This document shows positions 52,970 through 61,346 of a stretch of 64,000 bases of DNA, one piece after another (positions within the stretch are counted from its first letter, which is position 1; each line of letters starts with the position of its first letter). Origin of the DNA: CBDCTM01 sp965222005. Lineage in GTDB: Bacteria > Bacteroidota > Bacteroidia > Chitinophagales > Saprospiraceae. The notes below the pieces were generated by a model. It did no database searches, had not been told where the DNA came from, and saw only the letters and a list, made by a program, of their open reading frames with translations. Both the position numbers and the translations under genes were made by a program. The stretch is from the NCBI GenBank assembly GCA_965222005.1, contig OZ244935.1:3472001-3536000 (forward strand). The letters are read 5' to 3'.

Positions 52970-54867
52970 GTCAAGTAGACCTGGGGGATTTCACCCCAAG
53001 CCTCTCACAGAACCGTACGTGATAGTCTCCCATCATACGGCTCCTATTATACAGAGATTAAGCATTAATAAATCCTTCTTTCCAGTGAGCAAATAGGTTT
53101 GGTTGTTTGACCTTAAACCTTTTAAGCCACTCACAGGCTTTAATATACGATTTATTTAAGTGCTTGTACCTATTTCTAGCCCATTCAGTGAGCCTTCTGT
53201 TGAAGATCTTGCAGATTGCATTTAGATTTCTTTTTCTAAACTTACCATAGTAATTGATCCAGCCTTGTAATTTAGCATTGAAGTAGGCTGCTATTTGTTC
53301 TATGCTACGTTCTGTCCATCTGTTGAATCTGCTTGCTTTAATTTCAGAAGTTATCTTTTTCGAACTCGATTGACTTATAGCGCAATCAAATCCCAAAAAC
53401 ATCTTTCCTGACTTCAAGGCTGTTGGTCTGGGTTTGAAACAGTACCCTAGAAAGTTGAAACTGACTATTTGGTGATTTGCCCTTTTTTTGTACTTTTTGC
53501 AAAATGCTATTTTCGTTTTTACTTCATGTAATTTCAAATGGCATTTTTCCATCCGTCCTTTAATGGCCTGTAATATCGTTTGTGCTTTAGACTTGGTTTT
53601 ACAATGAACTATTATGTCATCAGCATAACGAACAAATTCCACTTCGGGATGATGTATTTCTATCCATTTATCAAAAACATAATGTAGAAATAGATTTGCT
53701 AACAATGGACTTATCACACCTCCTTGTGGTGTTCCTTTTCCATATTTGTGCTTTAAGGTTCCGTCTTCTTTTCGTACTGGTGATTCTAGCCATCTCTGGA
53801 TATACATCTTCACCCATTTTTCTGGGACATGTTTATCCAATGCTTTGATCAGCAATTCATGTGAGACTTCATCGAAAAATCCTTTGATGTCCATATCAAT
53901 TACCCAATCGAATTTTCTTACTTTTTGTCTTACTTGCTCGAGGGCTTGATGGGCATTCTTCCCCGGACGATAACCATACGAGTTAGGATGAAATATCCTC
54001 TCCATTCTTGGTTCAAGATAATCTTTAATTACTTGTTGGGCTATCCGGTCTGATATGCTCGGTATGCCTAGTAATCTCATCTTGCCGTCCTTCTTGGGGA
54101 TGGCTTTTTCCCTTACAGCTTGTGGAAAATAACTTCCAGATGCTAGTCTGTTCCAGAGTTTGTAAAGGTTGTTGGATAGGTCTTCTTCGTAAGTTTTTAG
54201 ACTCACTCCGTCGACTCCACCACTACCTTTATTTCTCTTCACTTTCTTGTACGATTCCCATACCATCTTCTTGGTAATAGGTATTCCCTTTGTTGAATCA
54301 CTGTTTATCCTCCTTTCCTTTTCGGAAGTTGTAAACGGTAATTCTAACTGTATAACTCCAACCCTTTGCTCCATTTCCATTACAGAAACTTCCTCGCTAC
54401 TACGATTGGATCCGCCATCAATTATTCCATCGGTATTCACCCTTGTAGGTGTTTTTCCTACTTGTAGTTTTCCCTTTCCATGAATAATTGACTTCTCCAG
54501 TTCCATAAATAAGCCTAAATAGAAATCATGCCTCCTATATGGCGCCTGCCCCATAGCCAGTTAACAGGTTGTCCGCTATGATTGTCCATCGAACACAAGC
54601 TAATCGATGTTTTGACAGAAGGTTCGTTTTCACACCACTTCTTCAGAGGTTCATTTGCATTCATCTTTTCTATTTTTATCTGATCCCTTTAACGAGACCT
54701 TTTCCTTAACGCTCAGTACCAGTTCATTGCTCAACCAGCACCTTAAGGTGATTTGAAGGCTCCGCCTGTACAGCGCCTTCGGAGGGCCTACCTCCATCTT
54801 ATTTACAGCATTGATCATGATCTTCTTTAAGTTAATTAATGGGATCATTGTTTCATTCTGGACACAC
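52970..54867 (-). mobile_element. group II intron, copy 2
   Basis: 1,898 bp, apparently identical to copy 1, with domain V at 53010-53043. It is preceded by the same 13-nt 5' flank (GTTAGCGGCAAGC) but followed by a different gene. It sits between the attC 31 R' arm and the split lipoprotein gene. Confidence 0.88.
53058..54554 (-). CDS. ltrA: group II intron reverse transcriptase/maturase, copy 2
   Basis: 498 residues, identical in sequence to the protein at 1522-3018: SYGYRPG, GTPQGGVISPLLAN, YADD and the maturase INYYGKF are all intact. No endonuclease domain. Identity over the whole intron implies recent copying or gene conversion between the two loci. Confidence 0.93.
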   Translation of the reverse strand: MGQAPYRRHDFYLGLFMELEKSIIHGKGKLQVGKTPTRVNTDGIIDGGSNRSSEEVSVMEMEQRVGVIQLELPFTTSEKERRINSDSTKGIPITKKMVWESYKKVKRNKGSGGVDGVSLKTYEEDLSNNLYKLWNRLASGSYFPQAVREKAIPKKDGKMRLLGIPSISDRIAQQVIKDYLEPRMERIFHPNSYGYRPGKNAHQALEQVRQKVRKFDWVIDMDIKGFFDEVSHELLIKALDKHVPEKWVKMYIQRWLESPVRKEDGTLKHKYGKGTPQGGVISPLLANLFLHYVFDKWIEIHHPEVEFVRYADDIIVHCKTKSKAQTILQAIKGRMEKCHLKLHEVKTKIAFCKKYKKRANHQIVSFNFLGYCFKPRPTALKSGKMFLGFDCAISQSSSKKITSEIKASRFNRWTERSIEQIAAYFNAKLQGWINYYGKFRKRNLNAICKIFNRRLTEWARNRYKHLNKSYIKACEWLKRFKVKQPNLFAHWKEGFINA

Positions 54868-54873
54868 GCTTGC

Positions 54874-54940
54874 CGCTAACGGTTTAGCTAAACGCCGTGC
54901 GCCCGCATAGGGCGGATGGACGTTTTAGCTTTTGTTATAG
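54874..54940 (-). other. attC site 31 (short type)
   Basis: 67 bp, minus-strand R'' CTATAAC and R' GTTAGCG. It ends cassette 54880-56491, which begins GTTATAGCCA. Confidence 0.92.
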
Positions 54941-54948
54941 CCAGTTTT

Positions 54949-55833
54949 CTATTTACATATACAATCTTCACATTCAGGCAGCTCTGGGTAATTATAAGAA
55001 TCTGGAATTGTAGCTGACAATTGATTAAATTGACTAACTGCTCTTCGAAGTGGTCGATTAATTTTCTTTACAACTAAATCACTAATATTCTCTCCTGGAT
55101 ATGATTCATTATTGGAAAAGTTGATTTTCTTTTCTTTAGGAAAATTATTGTTTGAGTAATATTGGTCTAAAAAAGTATCATCAACTTTTGTCTCAAATAA
55201 ATAAGCCCCCATTGTATCACAATATTTAAACAACGCTTGCTTAATTTCAAATAGTAAAACTTGTTGATCATTATCCAACCTAGATTGTATTTTAGGAAGC
55301 ATTAGTTCAATTAGTCGTTTCGTATCAAATGCACTTATCCAGCGTCGATGCCAATATTGTGTGTCGCAAGATCTTATACAAGGTTCTAATCTAAAGGTAC
55401 CTCTTTCAAATAATTTAGAAAGTGCTTGAATAAAAATAGTTGACGATAAATGATTAGCTTCATAACTTTTTTGAAGTATTTGATATTGATCAATTACTTT
55501 TCTATCATATAATGTCATGTTTCCTAACCTTAACCCTTCATATTGTCTTAAATCTGGATTATTAATTATTTGGCTGTCTACTACATTCATTTCCTTAATT
55601 GAATCAAGTATAGCTTTTGCAATTTGATTCTTAACTACAGGATCAGGGTTAAACCCCATATTGAATTCTTTCTCGTTATCTTTTAATCTGAAAGATAACA
55701 TTGTAATCTTACGGAAAAGAGCAGGGTAGTTATCTTTTGAGAATTCAATTAAAAGTTTAATTGCCTCTCCTAATTCAGCATTTCCTACCAATAAGTTTAC
55801 TCTTTTAATAATATCATGCTTTGATAAAGACAT
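54949..55833 (-). CDS. protein with possible effector-associated N-terminal domain
   Basis: A 294-residue soluble protein. Residues 1-85 (KHDIIKRVNLLVGNAELGEAIKLLIEFSKD...LFRKITMLSFRLKDNEKEFNMGFNPDP.VKNQIAKAILDSIKEM) have the helical layout of the effector-associated domains (EAD11-like) found in Bacteroidota conflict systems. The remaining 200 residues are helical, with RSCDTQYWHRRWISAFD and a C-terminal ECEDCIC Cys cluster; no enzyme motif is visible. By analogy it may be an adaptor or effector in an immune-type system, but this rests on one weak domain resemblance. It is the only gene in the cassette, with two small mobile elements stacked upstream of its start (ATG 55833). Confidence 0.75.
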   Translation of the reverse strand: MSLSKHDIIKRVNLLVGNAELGEAIKLLIEFSKDNYPALFRKITMLSFRLKDNEKEFNMGFNPDPVVKNQIAKAILDSIKEMNVVDSQIINNPDLRQYEGLRLGNMTLYDRKVIDQYQILQKSYEANHLSSTIFIQALSKLFERGTFRLEPCIRSCDTQYWHRRWISAFDTKRLIELMLPKIQSRLDNDQQVLLFEIKQALFKYCDTMGAYLFETKVDDTFLDQYYSNNNFPKEKKINFSNNESYPGENISDLVVKKINRPLRRAVSQFNQLSATIPDSYNYPELPECEDCICK

Positions 55834-55859
55834 ATAACATGTTTAGTTTTTGATTTAAT

Positions 55860-56052
55860 GTAACTACTCAGGTCATTTTGACTAATTCAGAATATGAAAA
55901 TACATTGTTTTATGGAGTTTTAAACATATTTAATTTGTTATTTTGCATTCTGAAACATGTAACAATGTATTTGTTTTCAAGATAGATTTAATTTCATTTG
56001 TTTTTGATTGAAAATGAACTAATTAGGAATGTCTGTTGACCTGAGTAGTTCC
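55860..56052. mobile_element. 193-bp MITE of IS66 type
   Basis: Ends GTAACTACTCAGGTCA / GGAACTACTCAGGTCA (inverted, one mismatch) and the 8-bp duplication GATTTAAT (55852-55859, 56053-56060). GTAA-type ends and an 8-bp duplication are typical of IS66. No ORF. Confidence 0.8.
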
Positions 56053-56063
56053 GATTTAATAAT

Positions 56064-56482
56064 ACTGACTAACGTTTATAACTAACTGATTATCAATAGC
56101 TATTTTTGCCGTTTTTTGATCTAGGAACAATAACATCCAGCCTATATGACATACATATAACCCAGATAAAATATTAATAAAAAGCCAATTCAAATGATGT
56201 ATGTTCCACGGAAATGTCTATTTATCTTATGATTCAAAATTATACTGATCGGGGTAGAATTTAATCTCCTCCAGTGAAATCAACTTGTAGTAGGATATTT
56301 CAATACTACATTCACATTTCTAACCAGAATTGGCGGCGGGCTTACTTCTCATTTTCACGATTAGCATTGGCACCTCTTAAAAAAACGGCCTTGTCAAGGA
56401 ACATACATCAATCTAAAGATAGGATTTTGTTTTCGTTAGCTTCACAAATCAATAAAATTCTTTCTGATTTTTATACTCGAAT
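56064..56482 (-). mobile_element. 419-bp IS110-derived non-autonomous element, copy 4
   Basis: Same sequence as the other copies. AT cores lie on both sides (56062-56063, 56481-56482). The right junction is GAATTGGCTATAAC, 10 nt from the attC 32 R' arm. It lies 3 nt after the duplicated target of the IS66-type MITE. Confidence 0.86.
56236..56441 (-). ncRNA. candidate bridge-RNA region, copy 4
   Basis: Same sequence as 6005-6210. The internal GAATTGGCG differs from this copy's junction only at its last base. Confidence 0.45.
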
Positions 56483-56485
56483 TGG

Positions 56486-56610
56486 CTATAACGGTCTGCG
56501 TAAACGCCGTGCGGTTTACAAAGTGCTGAAAGGAACTACAAAATTCTTTATCAACCAAAAGGCATTTCATCTTCCAAGTAGCCGCATGGTCGTTTTACGC
56601 TTTGTTGGGC
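56486..56610 (-). other. attC site 32 (long type)
   Basis: 125 bp, minus-strand R'' GCCCAAC and R' GTTATAG. It ends the family C cassette 56492-59868. Confidence 0.94.
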
Positions 56611-57119
56611 GCTGTTCCTTCCTTTTACAAATTTTTCAAAGGAACTATGAGGCTCCAATTTTCCAGGTTGCCCCAATGGAACCCAACAATTTTACCGGGT
56701 ATAAATATAACAATTTCCAGTCAACCGTAGCAATTTTGGTGTTTTACTTTTCAAAGTACTCTTGGTAGAATCTAATCATTCACTCCGCTTACCACTTCCT
56801 GATTAATCATTGAGATTAGCTAGGCCTTTTCATTATATTTTGTTGATTATCAGTATTTTATGTATTTTTATGAAATGCAATTTAATATTTTTCAGGAGTT
56901 TAGCATTCTTGTTGCCCATGACTGAATTGGATTTTGGATTGAATTTCGACGAATCAACAATTTTAATGACCTTGTTACTTGTTGATTAGTCTTGGATTGG
57001 CCTTGATGAATTTAGGAGTTTCAATTGCTCACGTGCTAAATCTGTAAATTCCGAAGTGTCTGACCCTACCAATCCGGAGGTTTGACCCCCATGTGGATAA
57101 CTCACGAATATTTCAAGTG

Positions 57120-57854
57120 TTAAGATAGATGTTTCGAACGTTTTCGTAAACTTTTTCCTTTTAATTCTATACGATGAGCTTTTGGTATGATGCGATCCAG
57201 GATAGCATCAGCCAAAGTAGGTTCATCGAAGTATTTGTACCATTTGGCAACGGGCAATTGAGAGCAGATGATGGTAGCTGCATTTTCGTATCGGTCTTCA
57301 AGGATTTGCAGGAAGATGAGTTTTACTTCATGTGTCAGGGGCTGGAGACCAAAATCATCCAGGATAATGAGCTTTGCTTTTTTCATACGGTTCAGCCATC
57401 GGATGAGAGTACCGTCGGTTTTGGCAAGAGCGATTTGTTCAGTGAGTCGGTTCATATTAAAATAGAGTGCTCGCAGCCCTAGTACACAGGCTTGATGTCC
57501 CAGGGCGCAAGCCAGGTAGGACTTACCGCATCCGGTGGCGCCGGTGATGAGCACATTTTCTCCTCTATGCATGTAGGCACCATCGGCCAGCTTCATGAGC
57601 TGTTCTTTGGAGAAATTTCTCTCGGTGGAGCAGTCGATGTCGGTAATGGTGGCTCGATAGCGGAGTTTAGAAAGGCGCAGGTAGAGTTCCATTCTTTTCA
57701 ACGAGCGATGTTGCTGTTCGGCATCGATGAGGTTGGCAATCATTTCATGGGCCTGGGGGTGTTTATTAACCGGCAGGCCCAGCACAGCTTCATAAGCGCT
57801 GGCCATGCCGAGCAATTTCATTTGTTTCATCGTGTCGAGTGATGCGTTTTTCAT
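57120..57854 (-). CDS. istB: IS21 helper ATPase IstB (element B)
   Basis: A 244-residue AAA+ ATPase. Walker A is GATGCGKSYLACALG, Walker B is KLIILDDFGLQ, and the C-terminus IPKAHRIELKGKSLRKR is typical. It cooperates with IstA encoded 24 nt upstream. It is clearly closer to element C's IstB (62563) than to element A's. Start is ATG 57854. Confidence 0.95.
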   Translation of the reverse strand: MKNASLDTMKQMKLLGMASAYEAVLGLPVNKHPQAHEMIANLIDAEQQHRSLKRMELYLRLSKLRYRATITDIDCSTERNFSKEQLMKLADGAYMHRGENVLITGATGCGKSYLACALGHQACVLGLRALYFNMNRLTEQIALAKTDGTLIRWLNRMKKAKLIILDDFGLQPLTHEVKLIFLQILEDRYENAATIICSQLPVAKWYKYFDEPTLADAILDRIIPKAHRIELKGKSLRKRSKHLS

Positions 57855-57878
57855 GATTTTTCTTTTTAAGTGAAAAAA

Positions 57879-59468
57879 TTATTGATAGTCCTCTGCTCCG
57901 CGGATATTATCGTGAAAAGGCAGAGTGATTTGTTTTGCTTGTTGAACTTGTTGAACTTGTTGAACTTGTTGAACTTGTTGAACTTGTTGATCCAGGTTCA
58001 GTAGGAGGATTCTTTTAAGCATGCTATAGCTTGTTTTTTGAACATGTTTACATCGCCTGGCAGCTTTTTCCAATCGTTCTGAGCAGTACTTATCGGCTAG
58101 TCGAAGTGTTCCCAGGCAACTTTTATAGGATTGTTCCTCATGTACTGTGGAGCATAGAATATGCTGGATGGCCCAATGTGTGGCCGGACCAATTTTGTGG
58201 GCCTGGTTCAAAAAATATTCTCCATCATAACCCTGCGCTTTTTTCCATTCCTGATGGTTACGTGGCATATGATCTGCTTTGGTTTGATACATATGAGTAT
58301 CCCGGCCGGGTAGACGCTGATGGATGGCAATGCGGCGACCTTTGAGGTACACCTCGACTATTTTCGAGGTATAGAGCACCTCTGCACGCTCACCACAATA
58401 CTGGAAGGGAACCGAGTAGTAATTCTTTTCTTCTCCTACAAAGACGTGGTAATTATTCTGAATTTTAGCGGTGGTCATCCGTTTAATTTCAAATAGCTCG
58501 CTGGGAAGATTCCTCATCTTGGGCAGTTCACATTCCTGGAAAACAGACTGCCGGGAGCCCTGTTTTTTCTGATAGGGCTTTGCATTATGGAGGCTTAGTT
58601 GTTTTGTAATAGCTTCATTTACTTCCTCAAGACTATGGAATATCTCATTGCGCAAGGGAGCGTAAATGCGACGGTAAACCTGGCTTACTGCATTTTCTAC
58701 GCTTGCTTTGTCTTTGGGCTTTCCCACACGGGTAGCCTGCAAATCAAGCTGGTAATATGCACCTAACTGCTCGCAGAGCTGCGTAAAAGTTGGCTCATAT
58801 CTATCGGGCTTGTTTACATATGACTTCAGGTTATCCGACAAGACTACCTTACACAAGGCACCGAAAAACAGCAAAGCCTGATTCAGTCCATGAATAAAAT
58901 CCTCGATCCGCTGGCTGGACAGTGCAATAGCAAAAGTGTACTGGCTGTAAGGAAAAACAGCTATCAAAATCTCACATTCACGCACCTCTCCTGTAAGCAC
59001 ATCTATCCAGCGCATCTTCTTTCCGGCGAAGTCCAGCATCATTACCTCCCCTGGATTATGAGCTAATGAAAGGGTTAGGTCCCGACTGCCTTTTTCTCTT
59101 TTCAGTCGCTCGCAAAACTGGCTGTAGCCGTAACCTTTGGGATATTCAACCCGGTATTCTTCCCACAAAAGATAGCGGGTAACGCCGGTGCGGCGAAGTT
59201 CCTTGAGCCAGTATTCTACACGATCTGAAAATACTTTTTCACGGCTTCTTTCCTCATTCCCTGCTCCATAGAATATGCGGTGAAACGCATCATCTTCCAA
59301 CATCAGTAGCTTCGATAAATCCTTCTCATGGCTTTTTCCACGGCGAAGGTAGTTGCGTACCGTGTTTTTAGAGACCTTTAGCTGCCGTGCGGTAGCCTTG
59401 ATGGAATTGGTAGACAGATAGTTTTGAATAATTGCTTTAACTTGATCCATACGTTTTATTTTTCCCAT
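57879..59468 (-). CDS. istA: IS21 transposase IstA (element B), with VQQ repeat
   Basis: A 529-residue transposase: N-terminal helix-turn-helix (NSIKATARQLKVSKNTVRNYLRRG), catalytic Asp in MLDFAGKKMRW, Asp in VVLSDNLKSYV and Glu in ASVENAVSQVYRRI, then a C-terminal beta domain (YHVFVGEEKNYYSVPFQY). Near the C-terminus, QQVQQVQQVQQVQQVQQ comes from a 9-bp tandem repeat (57941-57985). The repeat is absent from the other IstA proteins here and is probably a slippage product in a tolerant tail. The frame stays open. Confidence 0.94.
   Translation of the reverse strand: MGKIKRMDQVKAIIQNYLSTNSIKATARQLKVSKNTVRNYLRRGKSHEKDLSKLLMLEDDAFHRIFYGAGNEERSREKVFSDRVEYWLKELRRTGVTRYLLWEEYRVEYPKGYGYSQFCERLKREKGSRDLTLSLAHNPGEVMMLDFAGKKMRWIDVLTGEVRECEILIAVFPYSQYTFAIALSSQRIEDFIHGLNQALLFFGALCKVVLSDNLKSYVNKPDRYEPTFTQLCEQLGAYYQLDLQATRVGKPKDKASVENAVSQVYRRIYAPLRNEIFHSLEEVNEAITKQLSLHNAKPYQKKQGSRQSVFQECELPKMRNLPSELFEIKRMTTAKIQNNYHVFVGEEKNYYSVPFQYCGERAEVLYTSKIVEVYLKGRRIAIHQRLPGRDTHMYQTKADHMPRNHQEWKKAQGYDGEYFLNQAHKIGPATHWAIQHILCSTVHEEQSYKSCLGTLRLADKYCSERLEKAARRCKHVQKTSYSMLKRILLLNLDQQVQQVQQVQQVQQVQQAKQITLPFHDNIRGAEDYQ
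57941..57985. repeat. 9-bp tandem repeat inside istA
   Basis: Five units of GTTGAACTT, encoding a Val-Gln-Gln repeat on the minus strand. Prone to length change by slippage. Confidence 0.88.
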
Positions 59469-59862
59469 ATTCTCAGCTTGTTAAAAGTCGCGAACATGAG
59501 CATTTTTATTCGTATGTATCCACAAAAATTAGGGGGGTCAGTTTGACCGGAATGTTATTAACATTCTTTCTCAATTTGGGGGGTCAAACCTCCGGAATAG
59601 GGGGGTCAGACATTTTCGGAATGAGGGGGTCAGAGCGATCGGAATATGCACTAAATCAGTTTTGGAGTATTTCAATTTTCTGTTGCTGTTAATCATTTTG
59701 ATTGATAATTAAAAAGGCCGTCAGCTTGCCCTGTAAATTATCTTTCAAATTTTTCAAGCGGGTAGGGGAGTCTCTATTCAATAATTTGGGAGCCACGATT
59801 TTTCAAATTTACGATTTTGCTCATGGTGTTACTTTCAATTTGTGGGTCGGGAATTTCATAGC

Positions 59863-59988
59863 GCCCAACGGCCTGCGTAAACGCCGTGCGGTTTTCAAAG
59901 TGCTGAAAGGAACTGCAAAAATTTTTACCAAGTAACCAACATTTCGATCTCAAAGAAAGCCGCATGGTCGTTTTACGCTTTGTTGGTA
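59863..59988 (-). other. attC site 33 (long type)
   Basis: 126 bp, minus-strand R'' TACCAAC and R' GTTGGGC. It ends the family A cassette 59869-60581. Confidence 0.94.
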
Positions 59989-60581
59989 GCCGTATTTTTC
60001 CGGCGCCTCAGCGCCGGTTTTCCTTTCAGGTAATTTCGGAGCCATATTAGTCCGAACTGTTAAGGAACCAATATATGAAATTTTGTCGAGATGTGTATTT
60101 TGAATGTTATTTTTCTTCTACAATTCTACTGCTGTGGGCGTACTATTTTTCATGCTGCTTCAATACCTTTTCGGAGTTGAGCTTACCGATTGTTGATTAA
60201 CAATTAGCTGGATTAGGCCGAATTCATTATTTAACTCTATGATTTTCAATAATTTATGAATTGCAATAATTTTAAGTTATTAAACTTTTTCACAGATGTT
60301 GTGGAGTTTGTAATTTTTACAATCTACTTGTCTCAATTAGTTTTAGGATTTCAATTACTTTCAAAAGCTCTTTGTGAATTGTTGTGATTCTTTGTCAAAG
60401 TATTCAATTACAAAATTCAAAATGCCGTAGTCCTGCCAATCGAAGAGGGGTGATTGTATCAATTTCAAAGCGGGTTGGCAAGCCTTTCAGGATGTTGTTT
60501 TCCTTTTCCAGGTATTGAATTTACTACGATGCTGTTTGAAAAATAGGAAAGCTGTGGGTTTGATTTTCTATGGCTACCCAA
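59869..60581 (-). repeat. ORF-less cassette, family A copy 6
   Basis: 713 bp. No supported gene. Same motifs as the other family A copies. Confidence 0.88.
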
Positions 60582-60700
60582 CGGTCTGCGTAAACGCCGT
60601 GCGGTTTTCAAAGTGCTGAAAGGAACTGCAAAATTCTTTATCAACCAAAAAGCATTTCATCTTCCAAGTAGCCGCATGGACGCTTTACGCTTTGTTGGGC
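60576..60700 (-). other. attC site 34 (long type)
   Basis: 125 bp, minus-strand R'' GCCCAAC and R' GTTGGGT. It ends a family C cassette that continues past the right edge. Confidence 0.94.
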
Positions 60701-61346
60701 GCTGTTCCTTCCTTTTACAAATTTTTCAAAGGAACTATGAGGCTCCAATTTTCCAGGTTGCCCCAATGGAACCCAACAATTTTACCGGGTATAAATATAA
60801 CAATTTCCAGTCAACCGTAGCAATTTTGGTGTTTTACTTTTCAAAGCACTCTTGGTAGAATGTAATCATTCACTCCGCTTACCACTTCCTGATTAATCAT
60901 TGAGATTAGCTAGGCCTTTTCAGTATATTTTGTTGATTATCAGTATTTTATGTATTTGTATGAAATGCAATTTAATATTTTTCAGGAGTTTTAGCATTCT
61001 TGTTGCCCATGACTGAATTGGATTTTGGATTGAATTTCGACGAATCAGCAATTTTAATGATCTCGTTACTTGTTGAGTAGTCTTGGAGTAGTCTTGATGA
61101 ATGTAAGAGTTTCAGTTGCTCACGTATTAATCAGTTTTGGAGTATTTCAATTTTCTGTTGCTGTTAATCATTTTCATTGATAATTAAAAAGGCCGTCAGC
61201 TTGCCCTGTAAATTATCTTTCAAATTTTTCAAATTTTTCAAGCGGGTAGGGGAGTCTCTATTTTAGTAATCTCGGAGCTACAATTCACCAATTTTTTCAA
61301 GTTGCTCTTGGTGCCAAATTCAAAATGGTGGGTTGGGATTTTCCAT

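Larger units (their letters stand above)
57043..59650 (-). mobile_element. IS21-family element B
   Basis: 2,608 bp, TGTAAATTCCG to ...GGAATATGCA, with 7-bp duplication CTAAATC (57036-57042, 59651-59657). Repeats of the type TCCGGAGG/GGGGTCA lie near both ends. Carries istA and istB. Confidence 0.92.
56492..59868 (-). repeat. ORF-less cassette, family C copy 2, carrying IS21
   Basis: Family C sequence lies at 56611-57042 and 59651-59868, uninterrupted at its start (GTTGGGCGCTATGAAATTCCC). No supported gene outside the IS21. Confidence 0.86.

Noticed and set aside
692..60700. Plus-strand orientation of the array
   Set aside because: Arm matching alone cannot tell direction, but the two extra bases fall in the L'' arm only when read on the minus strand, and almost all cassette genes are on that strand with stops next to an attC.
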